The notes: generated by a model not told the origin, from the letters alone. A stretch of 37,893 nt of DNA from JBBIVB01 sp964567515 (GCA_964567515.1 CAZMMW010000001.1:1-37893); one strand, 5' to 3'; shown: positions 7,529 to 15,863, counted from the stretch's first letter. A program made the numbers and translations.

Positions 7529-8236
7529 TTACATCCTTACCCCGCAAAAATCAACAAATGGCACAGCTATCTCTTGAAATTCTTTCATTTCTTCTTTAGA
7601 AAAACTTGCTTTGCTTTGCCAATCGCTATTTAAAATTTTACCTTGTGAAATAAAATTCTGCAAATAGTATTTTTTAGCGCCTTTGATTAATTGCGCCATG
7701 GCTTTAATATCCTCTGCTTTATGAAATTCCGGCGCTACCGTAGTTCTAAACTCATAATCATAATCACCTGCCTGATCTATAATCATTCTGATACTTTTTT
7801 TGATCTTAGCTAAATCAACTTGCCGATTAATAATTTCCTGATAGCGCTCCTCGGGCGCTTTAATATCCATGGCTATATAATCCACTAGTTTTTTGTTAAT
7901 TAAATTTTGTAACCTTGCCGGATTGGTGCCGTTAGAATCAAGTTTAACCAAAAAGCCCCTGGTTTTAATTTTGGCAATAAATTCTGGCAGATCCCGATAG
8001 AGTGTTGGTTCGCCACCAGTAATACAAACGCCTTCTATTTTATCTTTCCTTTTATCAAGGAATTTAAAAAATTCCTCTTCACTAATAAATAAATTTTTAT
8101 TTTTTAGTTTAGCGTCTACTAATTCGGGATTATGACAAAAAGAACAGGCAAAATTGCAACCGTAAGTAAAAACTACCGCCGCCACCTTACCAGGATAATC
8201 AATTAGGGTTAGTTTTTGTAAACCAGCAATAATCAT
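7529..8236 (-). CDS. nrdG: Anaerobic ribonucleotide reductase activating protein (radical SAM)
   Basis: NrdG uses a [4Fe-4S] cluster and S-adenosylmethionine to place the glycyl radical on NrdD. The CX3CX2C cluster motif is CNFACSFC at residues 27-34 (Cys27, Cys31, Cys34). The SAM-binding ITGGEPTLY motif follows, and the N-terminus IIAGLQKLTLIDYPG is typical of the family. At 235 residues it is the length of the longer, pyruvate-formate-lyase-activase-like NrdG form. It lies downstream of nrdR-nrdD and the glycyl-radical tail, 81 bases after the latter, so its substrate is encoded next to it. No Shine-Dalgarno sequence is visible before the ATG. Confidence 0.93.
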   Translation of the reverse strand: MIIAGLQKLTLIDYPGKVAAVVFTYGCNFACSFCHNPELVDAKLKNKNLFISEEEFFKFLDKRKDKIEGVCITGGEPTLYRDLPEFIAKIKTRGFLVKLDSNGTNPARLQNLINKKLVDYIAMDIKAPEERYQEIINRQVDLAKIKKSIRMIIDQAGDYDYEFRTTVAPEFHKAEDIKAMAQLIKGAKKYYLQNFISQGKILNSDWQSKASFSKEEMKEFQEIAVPFVDFCGVRM

Positions 8237-8317
8237 GTTGCAGATCTGTTTAAGATCCCTCTTCGCTAATTTTAACTTACTTAAAAGAAAGTAAATTAGA
8301 AAGTAAATTGCGACGAC

Positions 8318-8482
8318 TTAATCAATTTTTTTATTATATTCCATTCGGTCATGGAATTCCGATTGCTTGCCGTCGTTCCATTGAGAAACCGGGCGAATAT
8401 ACCCTACTATTCGCGAATAAACTTCGCAGGGTTGTCGGGTTGGTAAATTAGGCGTTGCTTGTTTGATTTCCATACTTGGCAT
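8318..8482 (-). CDS. Free-standing glycyl-radical domain of anaerobic ribonucleotide reductase (NrdD C-terminal tail)
   Basis: A 54-residue ORF in the gap between nrdD and nrdG. It reads TRQPCEVYSRIVGYIRPV followed by QWNDGKQSEFHDR, which is the C-terminal glycyl-radical loop of class III reductases; the radical residue would be Gly27 in RIVGY. The upstream NrdD ORF ends without this motif. The tail is in the same frame as nrdD: after the nrdD TAA come four sense codons (AAT ATA AGA AAT) and then this ATG. It may be a separate small subunit, a readthrough extension, or the remainder of a gene broken by a nonsense mutation. ATG at 8473 is an alternative start. No Shine-Dalgarno sequence is seen. 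Motif recognition is strong; the mode of expression is unknown. Confidence 0.85.
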   Translation of the reverse strand: MPSMEIKQATPNLPTRQPCEVYSRIVGYIRPVSQWNDGKQSEFHDRMEYNKKID

Positions 8483-8494
8483 ATTTCTTATATT

Positions 8495-10576
8495 TTAATT
8501 TTTAGCTTTTAAAATTAATGGTAATTTATCTTTAATTTCGGCCACATAGCCAATTTCTTTATCACATAACGGACAGAAGAAATATTCTCCCTCTAAATAG
8601 CCGTGTTTAGGACAAATAGAAAAAGTGGGTGTTAAAGTAAAATATGGTAAACGATAATTTTTCAATACTTTGGCAACTAGTTTTTTGGTGGCTTCGACCG
8701 ACGGCATTTTTTCTCCTAAGAAACCGTGCAAAACTGTGCCACCGGTATATTTTATTTGCAATGGTTCCTGCAACTCCAAGGCCTCAAATAAATCGTCAGT
8801 GTGATTAACTGGCAAATGAGTTGAGTTGGTATAATAAGGCGATGCCCCTTTTTCACAACAAGCCTTCTCGTTAGCCACTATAATGTCAGGATATTTTTCC
8901 TTATCGCTCTTAGCAAAACGATAAGTTGCTCCCTCGCCTGGTGTGGCTTCTAAATTATATAATTCATTATCTTCACCCTGATATTGTTTTAGACGGTTGT
9001 CCATAAAATCCATAATCTCCAAAGCCAGATCCCTGCCGGCTTTAGTGGCTATGCCTTGATCTTTACCTAAAAAGTTTAACAGCAACTCGTTCATACCTAA
9101 AATACCAATGGTATTAAAATGGTTCTTCCAATATTCGCCAAATCTTTGTTTAATGCCACCTAGATAAATCTTGGAGTAAGGATACAAACCAACATCAGTA
9201 AATTTTTCCAGCATTTGCCTTTTAATTTGTAAACTTTTCTTAGCCACATCCATTAACCACCCTAAACGATTAATCATTTCTTCCTTAGACTTAGATAAAT
9301 AGCCAATCCTAGGTAAATTAATAGTCACTACGCCGATGGAACCAGTTAAAGGATTGGCCGCAAACAATCCACCGCCACGTTTTCGTAACTCTCTATTATC
9401 TAAACGCAAACGGCAACACATACTCCTGGCGTCATCGGGATGCATATCAGAATTAATAAAATTGGCAAAATAAGGCAAACCATATTTAGCTGTCATTTCC
9501 CAAATTTTTTCTAAAACAGGATTATCCCAATTAAAATCTTTGGAAATATTATAGGTAGGAATAGGAAAAGTAAAAACCCTACCATTAGCATCGCCCTCCA
9601 GCATGGTTTCAGCAAAGGCCTGGTTTAACATATCCATCTCTGTTTGAAAATCCTTATACTGTTCTGCTTGTAGCATACCTCCAATAATAACCTGCTCTTC
9701 GCCTAATGTTTTTGGCGGCACTAAATCAAATGTCAAATTAGTAAAAGGTGTCTGAAAGCCGACTCTAGTTGGCACATTCATATTAAAAGCAAATTCCTGC
9801 ATTCCTTGTTTTACTTCTTTATAACTTAATTTATCGTAACGAATAAAAGGCGCTAACAACGTATCAAAATTAGCAAAAGCTTGTGCGCCAGCAGCTTCAC
9901 CTTGCAAAGTATAAAAGAAATTTACCACTTGTCCTAAAGCTGTACGAAAGTGTTTAGGTGGCTTGCTTTGTAGTTTACCAGACACACCTCCGAAACCACG
10001 GCGTAGTAAATCCTGCAAATCCCAGCCACAACAATAAACTGCCAGAATTTGCAAATCGTGCAAATGAAAATCGGCCTGAAGATGAGCTTCACGTACTTCT
10101 GGAGGATAAATCTTATGTAACCAATAATGAGAAGAAACCGCTGAAGCAACATGATTATTTAAACCTTGTAAGGAGTAAGCCATGTTGCTGTTTTCTCTTA
10201 CTAGCCAATCTAATTTATTTAAATAACCATCCATTACATCATCAGAGTTAATCAAAGACAGCATTTCTCTAAGCCGAGCGTGCTGCTCACGATATAAAAT
10301 ATAAGATTTGGCTGCTGTATACTGCCGATTCTTCATTAAAATCTGCTCCACAACATCTTGTACTTCCTCTACAGCGGGAATGGAACGAGGATGAAATTTA
10401 TTATTTAGTTCTTCGATTACCTGATCTGCTAATTTAGCGGCGTGCTTACCGTTTTTCTCAGTAACAGCTTTAAGTGCTTTCTCTATAGCCAGTTGAATTT
10501 TTTGCTCATTAAAGTCCACCACTTGGCCATCACGTTTTCTGATTTTTTCAATTTTATTCTTCATAAAATAATTCAT
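8495..10576 (-). CDS. nrdD: Anaerobic ribonucleoside-triphosphate reductase, main part without glycyl-radical tail
   Basis: Class III reductase, reducing ribonucleotides to deoxyribonucleotides without oxygen. It has 693 residues: an N-terminal ATP-cone (about 7-97, starting KIRKRDGQVVDF), then the NRDD ten-stranded barrel with the Cys182-Cys183 pair in VYCCGWDLQDL and a second cysteine pair in SMCCRLRLDNRE. Near the C-terminus a likely metal site CPKHGY...CPLC remains. Family members normally continue to an RVxGY glycyl-radical loop; here TAA stops the frame, and the loop follows in frame 13 bases later as its own ORF. The ATG overlaps the nrdR stop (TAATG). An ATG four codons later is possible. 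Regulation is through the NrdR-box promoter upstream of nrdR. Confidence 0.93.
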   Translation of the reverse strand: MNYFMKNKIEKIRKRDGQVVDFNEQKIQLAIEKALKAVTEKNGKHAAKLADQVIEELNNKFHPRSIPAVEEVQDVVEQILMKNRQYTAAKSYILYREQHARLREMLSLINSDDVMDGYLNKLDWLVRENSNMAYSLQGLNNHVASAVSSHYWLHKIYPPEVREAHLQADFHLHDLQILAVYCCGWDLQDLLRRGFGGVSGKLQSKPPKHFRTALGQVVNFFYTLQGEAAGAQAFANFDTLLAPFIRYDKLSYKEVKQGMQEFAFNMNVPTRVGFQTPFTNLTFDLVPPKTLGEEQVIIGGMLQAEQYKDFQTEMDMLNQAFAETMLEGDANGRVFTFPIPTYNISKDFNWDNPVLEKIWEMTAKYGLPYFANFINSDMHPDDARSMCCRLRLDNRELRKRGGGLFAANPLTGSIGVVTINLPRIGYLSKSKEEMINRLGWLMDVAKKSLQIKRQMLEKFTDVGLYPYSKIYLGGIKQRFGEYWKNHFNTIGILGMNELLLNFLGKDQGIATKAGRDLALEIMDFMDNRLKQYQGEDNELYNLEATPGEGATYRFAKSDKEKYPDIIVANEKACCEKGASPYYTNSTHLPVNHTDDLFEALELQEPLQIKYTGGTVLHGFLGEKMPSVEATKKLVAKVLKNYRLPYFTLTPTFSICPKHGYLEGEYFFCPLCDKEIGYVAEIKDKLPLILKAKN

Positions 10577-11064
10577 TATTTTTGTCTTTTAATAAAGGAG
10601 AAAAGTTTTCTACCCTTGCCCCCTAATTTATTTAATTCTACTAAAAAGGTCTTGGTGTCTTTAAAGGATCTGTAGACTGAAGCAAAACGAATATAACCAA
10701 TTTCGTCAAAACTTTTTAAATGCTTCATTACTATCTCGCCAATATCTTGTGAAGTAATTTCCTGTTTCCGTTTTTTTTGAATATCCCTTTCAATCTTCTG
10801 TATTAAACGCTTAAATTGCTCCTGGGTATAGGGTCTTTTTTCCAAAGAATGTTTTAAACCCTGTTCTATCTTATCCCTGTTATACGGTTCTCTCCTACCG
10901 TCTCGTTTAACTACGGCTAAATCCAATATTTCTGTTTCTTCCACCGTAGAGAAGCGAAAACCGCACTTAGAACACTCACGGCGACGGCGAATAGTTAAAC
11001 CATCGGCTGCTACGCGAGAATCATTAACCTTAGTATCATAATAATTACAAGCTGGGCAATGCAT
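10576..11064 (-). CDS. nrdR: Transcriptional repressor NrdR
   Basis: NrdR senses ATP/dATP and represses ribonucleotide reductase genes. The 162-residue product has the N-terminal zinc ribbon (Cys3, Cys6, Cys31, Cys34; RRRRECSKCGFRFST) and an ATP-cone from about 48 onward (VVKRDGRREPYNRDKI). The C-terminal tail GGKGRKLFSFIKRQK is slightly extended. It is the first gene of a run nrdR-nrdD-tail-nrdG and overlaps nrdD by one base. Two NrdR boxes and a strong promoter lie about 120-165 bases upstream, so it probably represses itself together with its targets. Confidence 0.96.
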   Translation of the reverse strand: MHCPACNYYDTKVNDSRVAADGLTIRRRRECSKCGFRFSTVEETEILDLAVVKRDGRREPYNRDKIEQGLKHSLEKRPYTQEQFKRLIQKIERDIQKKRKQEITSQDIGEIVMKHLKSFDEIGYIRFASVYRSFKDTKTFLVELNKLGGKGRKLFSFIKRQK

Positions 11065-11181
11065 AAATAGATAGTTAACTAGGTCTCTTCTTTAATTTTC
11101 CTTGCTTTATTTAAGATTTTGGGATGTTATAGTAAACTACAGCGATTTCTTCTACTAACTCATCTTTATAAAATGTAGTTT

Positions 11182-11197
11182 CTACTATATATTGTGG
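11182..11197 (-). promoter_or_regulatory. NrdR box 1 (downstream of the start site)
   Basis: CCACAATATATAGTAG on the - strand matches the NrdR-box consensus at about 13 of 16 positions. It is 17 bases from box 2 (33 bases start to start, about three helical turns), the paired phased arrangement known for NrdR operators. Confidence 0.75.
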
Positions 11198-11208
11198 TTC
11201 TTAAATCT

Positions 11209-11237
11209 ATCATAACGCTACATATGGTGTGTGTCAA
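11209..11237 (-). promoter_or_regulatory. Sigma70-type promoter of the nrdR-nrdD-nrdG operon
   Basis: Reading the - strand: TTGACA (11232-11237), 17 bases, TATGAT (11209-11214). The -35 is a consensus match and the -10 matches five of six positions. Transcription would start near 11202 and leave a leader of about 135 bases before nrdR. Confidence 0.8.
11215..11230 (-). promoter_or_regulatory. NrdR box 2 (in promoter spacer)
   Basis: ACACCATATGTAGCGT on the - strand matches the NrdR-box consensus ACACWATATATWGTGT at about 13 of 16 positions. It lies exactly between the -35 and -10 elements, so NrdR binding would block RNA polymerase. Confidence 0.78.
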
Positions 11238-11299
11238 AATAAATAAAAACTTAATTTTTATTGGCTTTTTTAAATATTTTTTAAAAAATCACATCAACT

Positions 11300-11308
11300 T
11301 GTGGATAA
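11300..11308 (+). promoter_or_regulatory. Possible DnaA box
   Basis: TGTGGATAA is an exact match to the DnaA-box consensus (reverse complement TTATCCACA), lying about 65 bases upstream of the nrd promoter. DnaA regulates nrd genes in other bacteria. One nine-base match in AT-rich DNA may be chance. Confidence 0.35.
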
Positions 11309-11412
11309 ATACCCAAAATAACTTTCTCTTACTAAAGACTTTTAAATAAAGTCAAGCTATTTTAAAATTCTTAAGTTTTTAAGCGTCTTAAAATAGGAAA
11401 GATATATCAAAC

Positions 11413-11437
11413 AGACATCCGTTGGGAACGGATGTCT
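11413..11437 (-). terminator. Perfect 11-bp hairpin after ftsZ
   Basis: AGACATCCGTT (11413-11423) and its complement (11427-11437) flank a three-base loop, about 77 bases after the ftsZ stop. The sequence that follows on the - strand (GTTTGATATAT) is only moderately T-rich, so it may be a weak terminator or a 3' stabilising stem. Confidence 0.5.
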
Positions 11438-11513
11438 ATAAATTAAAACGAAAATTAGCTTAAATCAGTAACCAATTAACTAATCCTTTTCTTATACTAA
11501 TCTCCTCCCTCTG

Positions 11514-12716
11514 TTATTTTAATTTTTTTCTAATAAACGCCGGGACATCGTAATCATCATTATTTTTATTTATATCTGGTATAAAATCAGTTTCTTCCTC
11601 TAAACTAACCGGCTTAATAAGCCTGTCTTTAGTCGGAATACGTTCTTTTTTATCGTCTTTTTTCTTACCCTCTGTTGTTTTATCAAATTTTAGATCAGAT
11701 TTAAAGAAAGAAAGTGGTGAATAAGAAGCCATTGGTATTAGATTTGGATTGATATTTTTCTTAACTGGCTGACTAAAACCAGTGGCAATAACAGTAATCC
11801 TCATTTCATCTTTTAAATTCTCATCAATAACAGCGCCAAAAATAATTTTGGCATTGGAATCAGCCGAGGCGGTAATAACACGAGCCGCTTCATTAACATC
11901 ATACATAGATAAATCCGGACCACCGATAATAGTAAATAAGATTCCTCTAGCTCCTTCTATTGACAGTTCTAATAAAGGCGAATCTATGGCCGCTTTGGCT
12001 GCCTCAATGGCTTTATCTTCACCCTTGGCTATACCAATACCCATAAGCGCCGACCCAGCGCCAGACATAATAGCTTTCACGTCAGCAAAATCAACATTGA
12101 TTAATCCCGGCACGGTGATGATATCGGAAATTCCCTGCACGCCTTGCCGTAAAATCTCATCTACATAAGAAAAGGATTCTAATAAAGTTGTTTTCTTATC
12201 AATCAATTGTAAAAGACGATCATTAGGGATAGTAATAATAGTATCTACTTTATCCACTAATTGTTCTAATGCTTTTTCGGCTATGGATCGTCGCTGTGCG
12301 CCTTCAAAACTAAAAGGTTTGGTAATCACAGCTACGGTTAAGGCGCCTGAAGCTTGAGCTAACTCTGCCACTAAAGGACTCGCCCCTGAACCAGTACCAC
12401 CACCCAAACCGCAAGTTAAAAACACCATATCAGCACCTTTTAAAGCCTCCTTAATTTCCTCCTTATTCTCCTCTGCTGCTTGAGCGCCTGTTTCTGGGTC
12501 CATACCAGCCCCTAGTCCCCTTGTAGTTTCTTGCCCGATTTGGACTTTAACCGACGCCCGTGATTGATGTAGAGCTTGAGCATCGGTATTAATAGCCACA
12601 AATTCTACTCCCCGGCTTTTAGCTGAAATCATTCTATTGATAGCCGCCCCGCCAGAACCACCTACACCGACGACCTTTATTTTAGCAAATGTTTCAATTG
12701 CTGGTTTTATTTCCAT
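11514..12716 (-). CDS. ftsZ: Cell division GTPase FtsZ
   Basis: Tubulin homologue that assembles the division ring. The 400-residue product carries the N-terminal nucleotide-binding GVGGSGGAAINRM (about 17-29), the tubulin signature GGGTGSG at 105-111, and NVDFADVKAIM in the T7-loop region. A charged linker (about 345-385) leads to a C-terminal DYDVPAFIRKKLK, the conserved tail that binds FtsA. It is 13 bases downstream of ftsA and likely shares its transcript. No Shine-Dalgarno sequence is seen before the ATG. Nothing looks unusual. Confidence 0.98.
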   Translation of the reverse strand: MEIKPAIETFAKIKVVGVGGSGGAAINRMISAKSRGVEFVAINTDAQALHQSRASVKVQIGQETTRGLGAGMDPETGAQAAEENKEEIKEALKGADMVFLTCGLGGGTGSGASPLVAELAQASGALTVAVITKPFSFEGAQRRSIAEKALEQLVDKVDTIITIPNDRLLQLIDKKTTLLESFSYVDEILRQGVQGISDIITVPGLINVDFADVKAIMSGAGSALMGIGIAKGEDKAIEAAKAAIDSPLLELSIEGARGILFTIIGGPDLSMYDVNEAARVITASADSNAKIIFGAVIDENLKDEMRITVIATGFSQPVKKNINPNLIPMASYSPLSFFKSDLKFDKTTEGKKKDDKKERIPTKDRLIKPVSLEEETDFIPDINKNNDDYDVPAFIRKKLK

Positions 12717-12729
12717 AAAATATAAAAGA

Positions 12730-13968
12730 TTAAGGGATTAAAGATTTAAACCATTGTTTAACTTTACCAGTTACTGCGCCTAGATGGGATAAATTAACTG
12801 ACCAGCCAACACCACCTTTGCCCGATCTGGCCTCATAGCCCCATTTAGCTAACCCGATAGCTGTGGTAAAAGCTATATCGTTTATTTTTTCCAAAGGACT
12901 AGCTACTTCTACCGGGTAACCTAAAGAAGCCGGCAGTCTGAATTCCTGCTTGGCTATATCTACTAAACCAGATAATTTAGCGCCGCCACCGGTTAAAATT
13001 ACTCCAGCTGGTAAACTACCAGAACGATCAATCTTAACTAACTCTTTGTCTACTAAATTAAATATTTCGATTAGCCTTGCTTCAATTATTTCTGCTAAAT
13101 GTTTGCGCGATACCATTCCTTCCTCTAACGAAAGTTCTGACAAATCTATCTCCTCTCGTTTACTAATATCAGAAGCTTTGGCGTGTCCATATTCAATTTT
13201 TAATTTTTCAGCCAGATCAATAGAAGTTCTTAAGCCAATAGCAATATCGTTAGTAATATGACCAGAACCGACTGGCAAAATAGCGGCATGTAATGGATCG
13301 CCATCTTCAAATACTAATAGGCTGGTGGTAGCGCCACCAATGTTAACTAAAACTGCTCCCAACTCCCTTTGTCGCCTGATTAAAACAGCTTCAGCGTTAG
13401 CTAAAATAGCTAAAACTAAATCATCAATATCTACACCGGTGCGATAAACGCATTTTGTTAGATTTTTAATATGCGAAGTTTGCCCTTCAATGATTTGCGC
13501 TTCTACCTCTAACCTTACTCCTGTCATGCCAACCGGATCTTTAATGCCCGGTTGATTATCAACAGTAAAATTTCTAGGCAAGACGTGTAAAATTTCATAA
13601 CCCGGCGGAGTAGCTACAGCTTGAGCTGCTTCTACCACCCGATCAACATCTTGTTCTTTAATTTCGCCGTCAGCTTTAGACACAGCGATAACGCCATGAC
13701 TAGCTTGAGCTAAAATATGACTGCCATTAATACTCACCCAAGCGTGTTCTACGGGAGCTCCAGTCATGCGCTCTAATTTTTCCCAAACAGAAGATATTGC
13801 TGACACGGCCTCCTCAATACTAGTTACTACCCCTTTATGAATTCCTTGAGAAAAAACTTCCGCTAAGCCAATAACATGGAGGTGTCCCCCTCCGTTGGCT
13901 TGAGCTACAACCGCCCGAATAGCAGTTGAACCAATATCTAAACCGGTAATTAAATCTGGTGATCTCAT
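12730..13968 (-). CDS. ftsA: Cell division protein FtsA
   Basis: Actin-like ATPase that tethers FtsZ to the membrane. The 412-residue product begins with the phosphate-1 motif GLDIGSTAIRAVVA (about 9-22), contains the phosphate-2 motif LVNIGGATTSLLVFEDG and the adenosine motif VILTGGGAKLSG, and has the SHS2 (1C) region between the first two. The C-terminus GKVKQWFKSLIP is short and amphipathic with basic residues, consistent with the membrane-targeting helix. A candidate promoter lies directly upstream. ftsA-ftsZ is the usual gene pair. Confidence 0.96.
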   Translation of the reverse strand: MRSPDLITGLDIGSTAIRAVVAQANGGGHLHVIGLAEVFSQGIHKGVVTSIEEAVSAISSVWEKLERMTGAPVEHAWVSINGSHILAQASHGVIAVSKADGEIKEQDVDRVVEAAQAVATPPGYEILHVLPRNFTVDNQPGIKDPVGMTGVRLEVEAQIIEGQTSHIKNLTKCVYRTGVDIDDLVLAILANAEAVLIRRQRELGAVLVNIGGATTSLLVFEDGDPLHAAILPVGSGHITNDIAIGLRTSIDLAEKLKIEYGHAKASDISKREEIDLSELSLEEGMVSRKHLAEIIEARLIEIFNLVDKELVKIDRSGSLPAGVILTGGGAKLSGLVDIAKQEFRLPASLGYPVEVASPLEKINDIAFTTAIGLAKWGYEARSGKGGVGWSVNLSHLGAVTGKVKQWFKSLIP

Positions 13969-13988
13969 AGAGTCTAATCTCTCTATAT

Positions 13989-14017
13989 ATTATAAACACC
14001 AAATCAAATACCGTAAA
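13989..14017 (-). promoter_or_regulatory. Candidate promoter of ftsA-ftsZ
   Basis: On the - strand TTTACG (14012-14017), 17 bases, TATAAT (13989-13994), about 20 bases upstream of the ftsA ATG. The -10 is consensus; the -35 matches only four of six. Confidence 0.45.
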
Positions 14018-14072
14018 GAATAGCTATTGAATAATAAAATTGTTCAGCCAGCCAAGATTGATGACTGATTTT

Positions 14073-14534
14073 TTATTTATTACTAAGAATAAATTGTTCT
14101 AACTGATTCATCTGGCGCCATTGTTTTAAAGTCTGATGATCAAAACCTAAAAGATGAAAAGTACCGTGTATCACCAAACGATTCAATTGCTGAGCGACAG
14201 ACACCCCCTCTATCCGGGCTTGTTTTTTGGCATAAGGCAGACAAATGATAATCTCACCCATCAAGGGTTGATGATCATAAGTAAACGATAATACATCCGT
14301 CACATACCGACGGCTTCTATATTCACTATTTAATTTTCTAATAACTTTCTCATCAACTACTACTAAATTAATCCCTGCTATTTTTATTCGGCGCTTCTCC
14401 AAAGATCGTTTAATTAACACTTTAACCAACTGAAACCAATTAGTGGGTAATTTATATTTACAAGTATTAATTAAACTAATTTTAATTTTTTTAATCTGAT
14501 TTGATTTATTCATTAATCTATCATTTATTTTCAT
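14073..14534 (-). CDS. ybeY: Endoribonuclease YbeY
   Basis: Metal-dependent RNase needed for 16S rRNA 3' maturation and ribosome quality control. The zinc-binding signature HX3HX5H is present as HGTFHLLGFDH with His123, His127 and His133. The upstream TDVLSFTYD motif (about 79-87) is also typical. At 153 residues the length is normal, with a basic N-terminus. The ATG overlaps the TGA of the preceding membrane-protein gene (14531-14534, ATGA), implying translational coupling to an envelope gene. Confidence 0.95.
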   Translation of the reverse strand: MKINDRLMNKSNQIKKIKISLINTCKYKLPTNWFQLVKVLIKRSLEKRRIKIAGINLVVVDEKVIRKLNSEYRSRRYVTDVLSFTYDHQPLMGEIIICLPYAKKQARIEGVSVAQQLNRLVIHGTFHLLGFDHQTLKQWRQMNQLEQFILSNK

Positions 14535-15838
14535 TCTGAATCTGTTGGTGTTAACAGCGGACTAAACACTCTATACATCATCTTAAAAGTACTAGCGTAA
14601 TCCTGTGTTTTGTGAGTACCAATATTATAACTGATATTAACCAACCTGCCTGATAATGATAAATAAAGATTAAGGCCATCAGGACTAACCGCTGTTGTTT
14701 TATTGCCAATTTTTGTCGTTGATACTTCTTCTAATCTTAAATTAGTCATCTTGGCATACCACTCTACCACATTAGTAATTACATCATGTTCCGGAAACGA
14801 AATTTGCACAAATTCATCAGTGGCGGAAACAAAACGTATTTCCTCTGGTTCCTGACCAGGAACTAACTGCCAACTAATTGGATAATAAATAGTATAATCA
14901 CCATTACTACTGGTATATTTGGTAACTGCTGCGGAGTCAAATAATTTTTTACCTTCGCCATGAGCAGGATCATAAGCATTAATTACTTCCGTGCCATCAG
15001 GATAAGAATCGCCATCAGTATCTGGATTATTAATGTCCGTACCATAAATCAACTCCTCTATATCAGTTAAACCATCGTCATCACTGTCTAAACTTAAAGG
15101 CGGAGGAGTGGTTCTAATTTTAGTAGTATCATCTGGTGTTATTTCTAAACCCTCCTCTTTATCAAATCCTGCTGGTGTGTAAAAATGTAATCCGGCAGAT
15201 AATAAACCAGCTATCCCTTCCTCTAAGATAAAGGTAATTTTATAAGTTAATCCGGCCGTACTTGAGTAAATGTAATTATTAGTATCGCCAGGATCTTTGG
15301 GCACTGGATCTAGATATACTGGTTGTTGGGGAAATTTGCTAAAATCTGCCGCTGATAAAGTCTCCGCACCAGTTAAACCCAAATTTGTCCCACTGGTACT
15401 AATAGGATATGTTCCCTTGTTTTTGTAATACAAATCTAATGCCAAACCAATCTTACCTATATCAAAATAACGCTGCTGATCCCTTTCTTTAGCGGTGGTT
15501 TGTGGCGGTGTTGGTTCTTGAGGTTGTTGCGCTACAGGAGGATTATTAACTAATGGTTGATTATTGGTCGGTTGGTTATTTTTACTATTCTGCCATAAAA
15601 AATAGCCGGCCGTACCTAAAGCCGCCACTACCAAAGAGCCCATCATTACCCAGATCCAAACCTTGCTGGACGATTTTGGTTTTTTATCCATAACAGAACC
15701 TGATGGCGTATAATCATGCACTAAGGAAGGCATGGTGTAAATTTCACCAATCGGCCGGTTGTCATCAGCCAACAGAACGGCTTGTTCAACCGTCTCCACG
15801 GCCTTTGTTGTTTCATTTTTCTTACCTAAACCAAACAT
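14531..15838 (-). CDS. Single-pass membrane protein with pseudopilin-like domain and TSP3 calcium-binding repeat
   Basis: The 435-residue product has a cytoplasmic N-terminus (1-59), a membrane segment (about 60-82), and a Pro/Gln/Asn-rich linker. Residues about 117-222 resemble the soluble head of GspG-type pseudopilins (RDQQRYFDIGKIGLALDLYY, later PVPKDPGDTNNYIY). A TSP3-type calcium site follows at 250-292 (DSDDDGLTDIEE, then DTDGDSYPDGTE), then a beta-rich C-terminal domain of unknown type. There is no prepilin peptidase site directly before the helix, so it is not a canonical pilin. It sits 25 bases downstream of a second TSP3 membrane protein and close to the giant surface protein; function in envelope or pilus-like assembly is inference. 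Confidence 0.75.
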   Translation of the reverse strand: MFGLGKKNETTKAVETVEQAVLLADDNRPIGEIYTMPSLVHDYTPSGSVMDKKPKSSSKVWIWVMMGSLVVAALGTAGYFLWQNSKNNQPTNNQPLVNNPPVAQQPQEPTPPQTTAKERDQQRYFDIGKIGLALDLYYKNKGTYPISTSGTNLGLTGAETLSAADFSKFPQQPVYLDPVPKDPGDTNNYIYSSTAGLTYKITFILEEGIAGLLSAGLHFYTPAGFDKEEGLEITPDDTTKIRTTPPPLSLDSDDDGLTDIEELIYGTDINNPDTDGDSYPDGTEVINAYDPAHGEGKKLFDSAAVTKYTSSNGDYTIYYPISWQLVPGQEPEEIRFVSATDEFVQISFPEHDVITNVVEWYAKMTNLRLEEVSTTKIGNKTTAVSPDGLNLYLSLSGRLVNISYNIGTHKTQDYASTFKMMYRVFSPLLTPTDSE

Positions 15839-15863
15839 AAAAATGATTACGTTATTAAAAATT

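Larger units (their letters stand above)
11065..11513. other. ftsZ-nrdR intergenic region with nrd control elements
   Basis: 449 bases without a gene. From right to left (the - strand direction of transcription) it holds a perfect hairpin after ftsZ (11413-11437), an imperfect CTATTTTAA/TTAAAATAG stem (about 11358-11396), one exact DnaA-box match (11300-11308), the nrd promoter with two NrdR boxes (11182-11237) and a leader of about 135 bases. The leader contains a weaker inverted repeat, ATAGTAAACTAC (11129-11140) against GTAGTTTCTACTAT (about 11175-11188). Confidence 0.7.

Noticed and set aside
8495..8497. UAA reassigned as a sense codon throughout the genome
   Set aside because: Nearly all intact genes in the window end in TAA at the expected family length.
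11782..12168. 128-codon + strand ORF antisense to ftsZ
   Set aside because: Mirror frame of a conserved gene; composition follows ftsZ codons.
14531..14534. Genetic code 25 (UGA as Gly), known in some Patescibacteria
   Set aside because: TGA ends the 435-residue protein, and genes have no internal TGA at conserved Gly positions.
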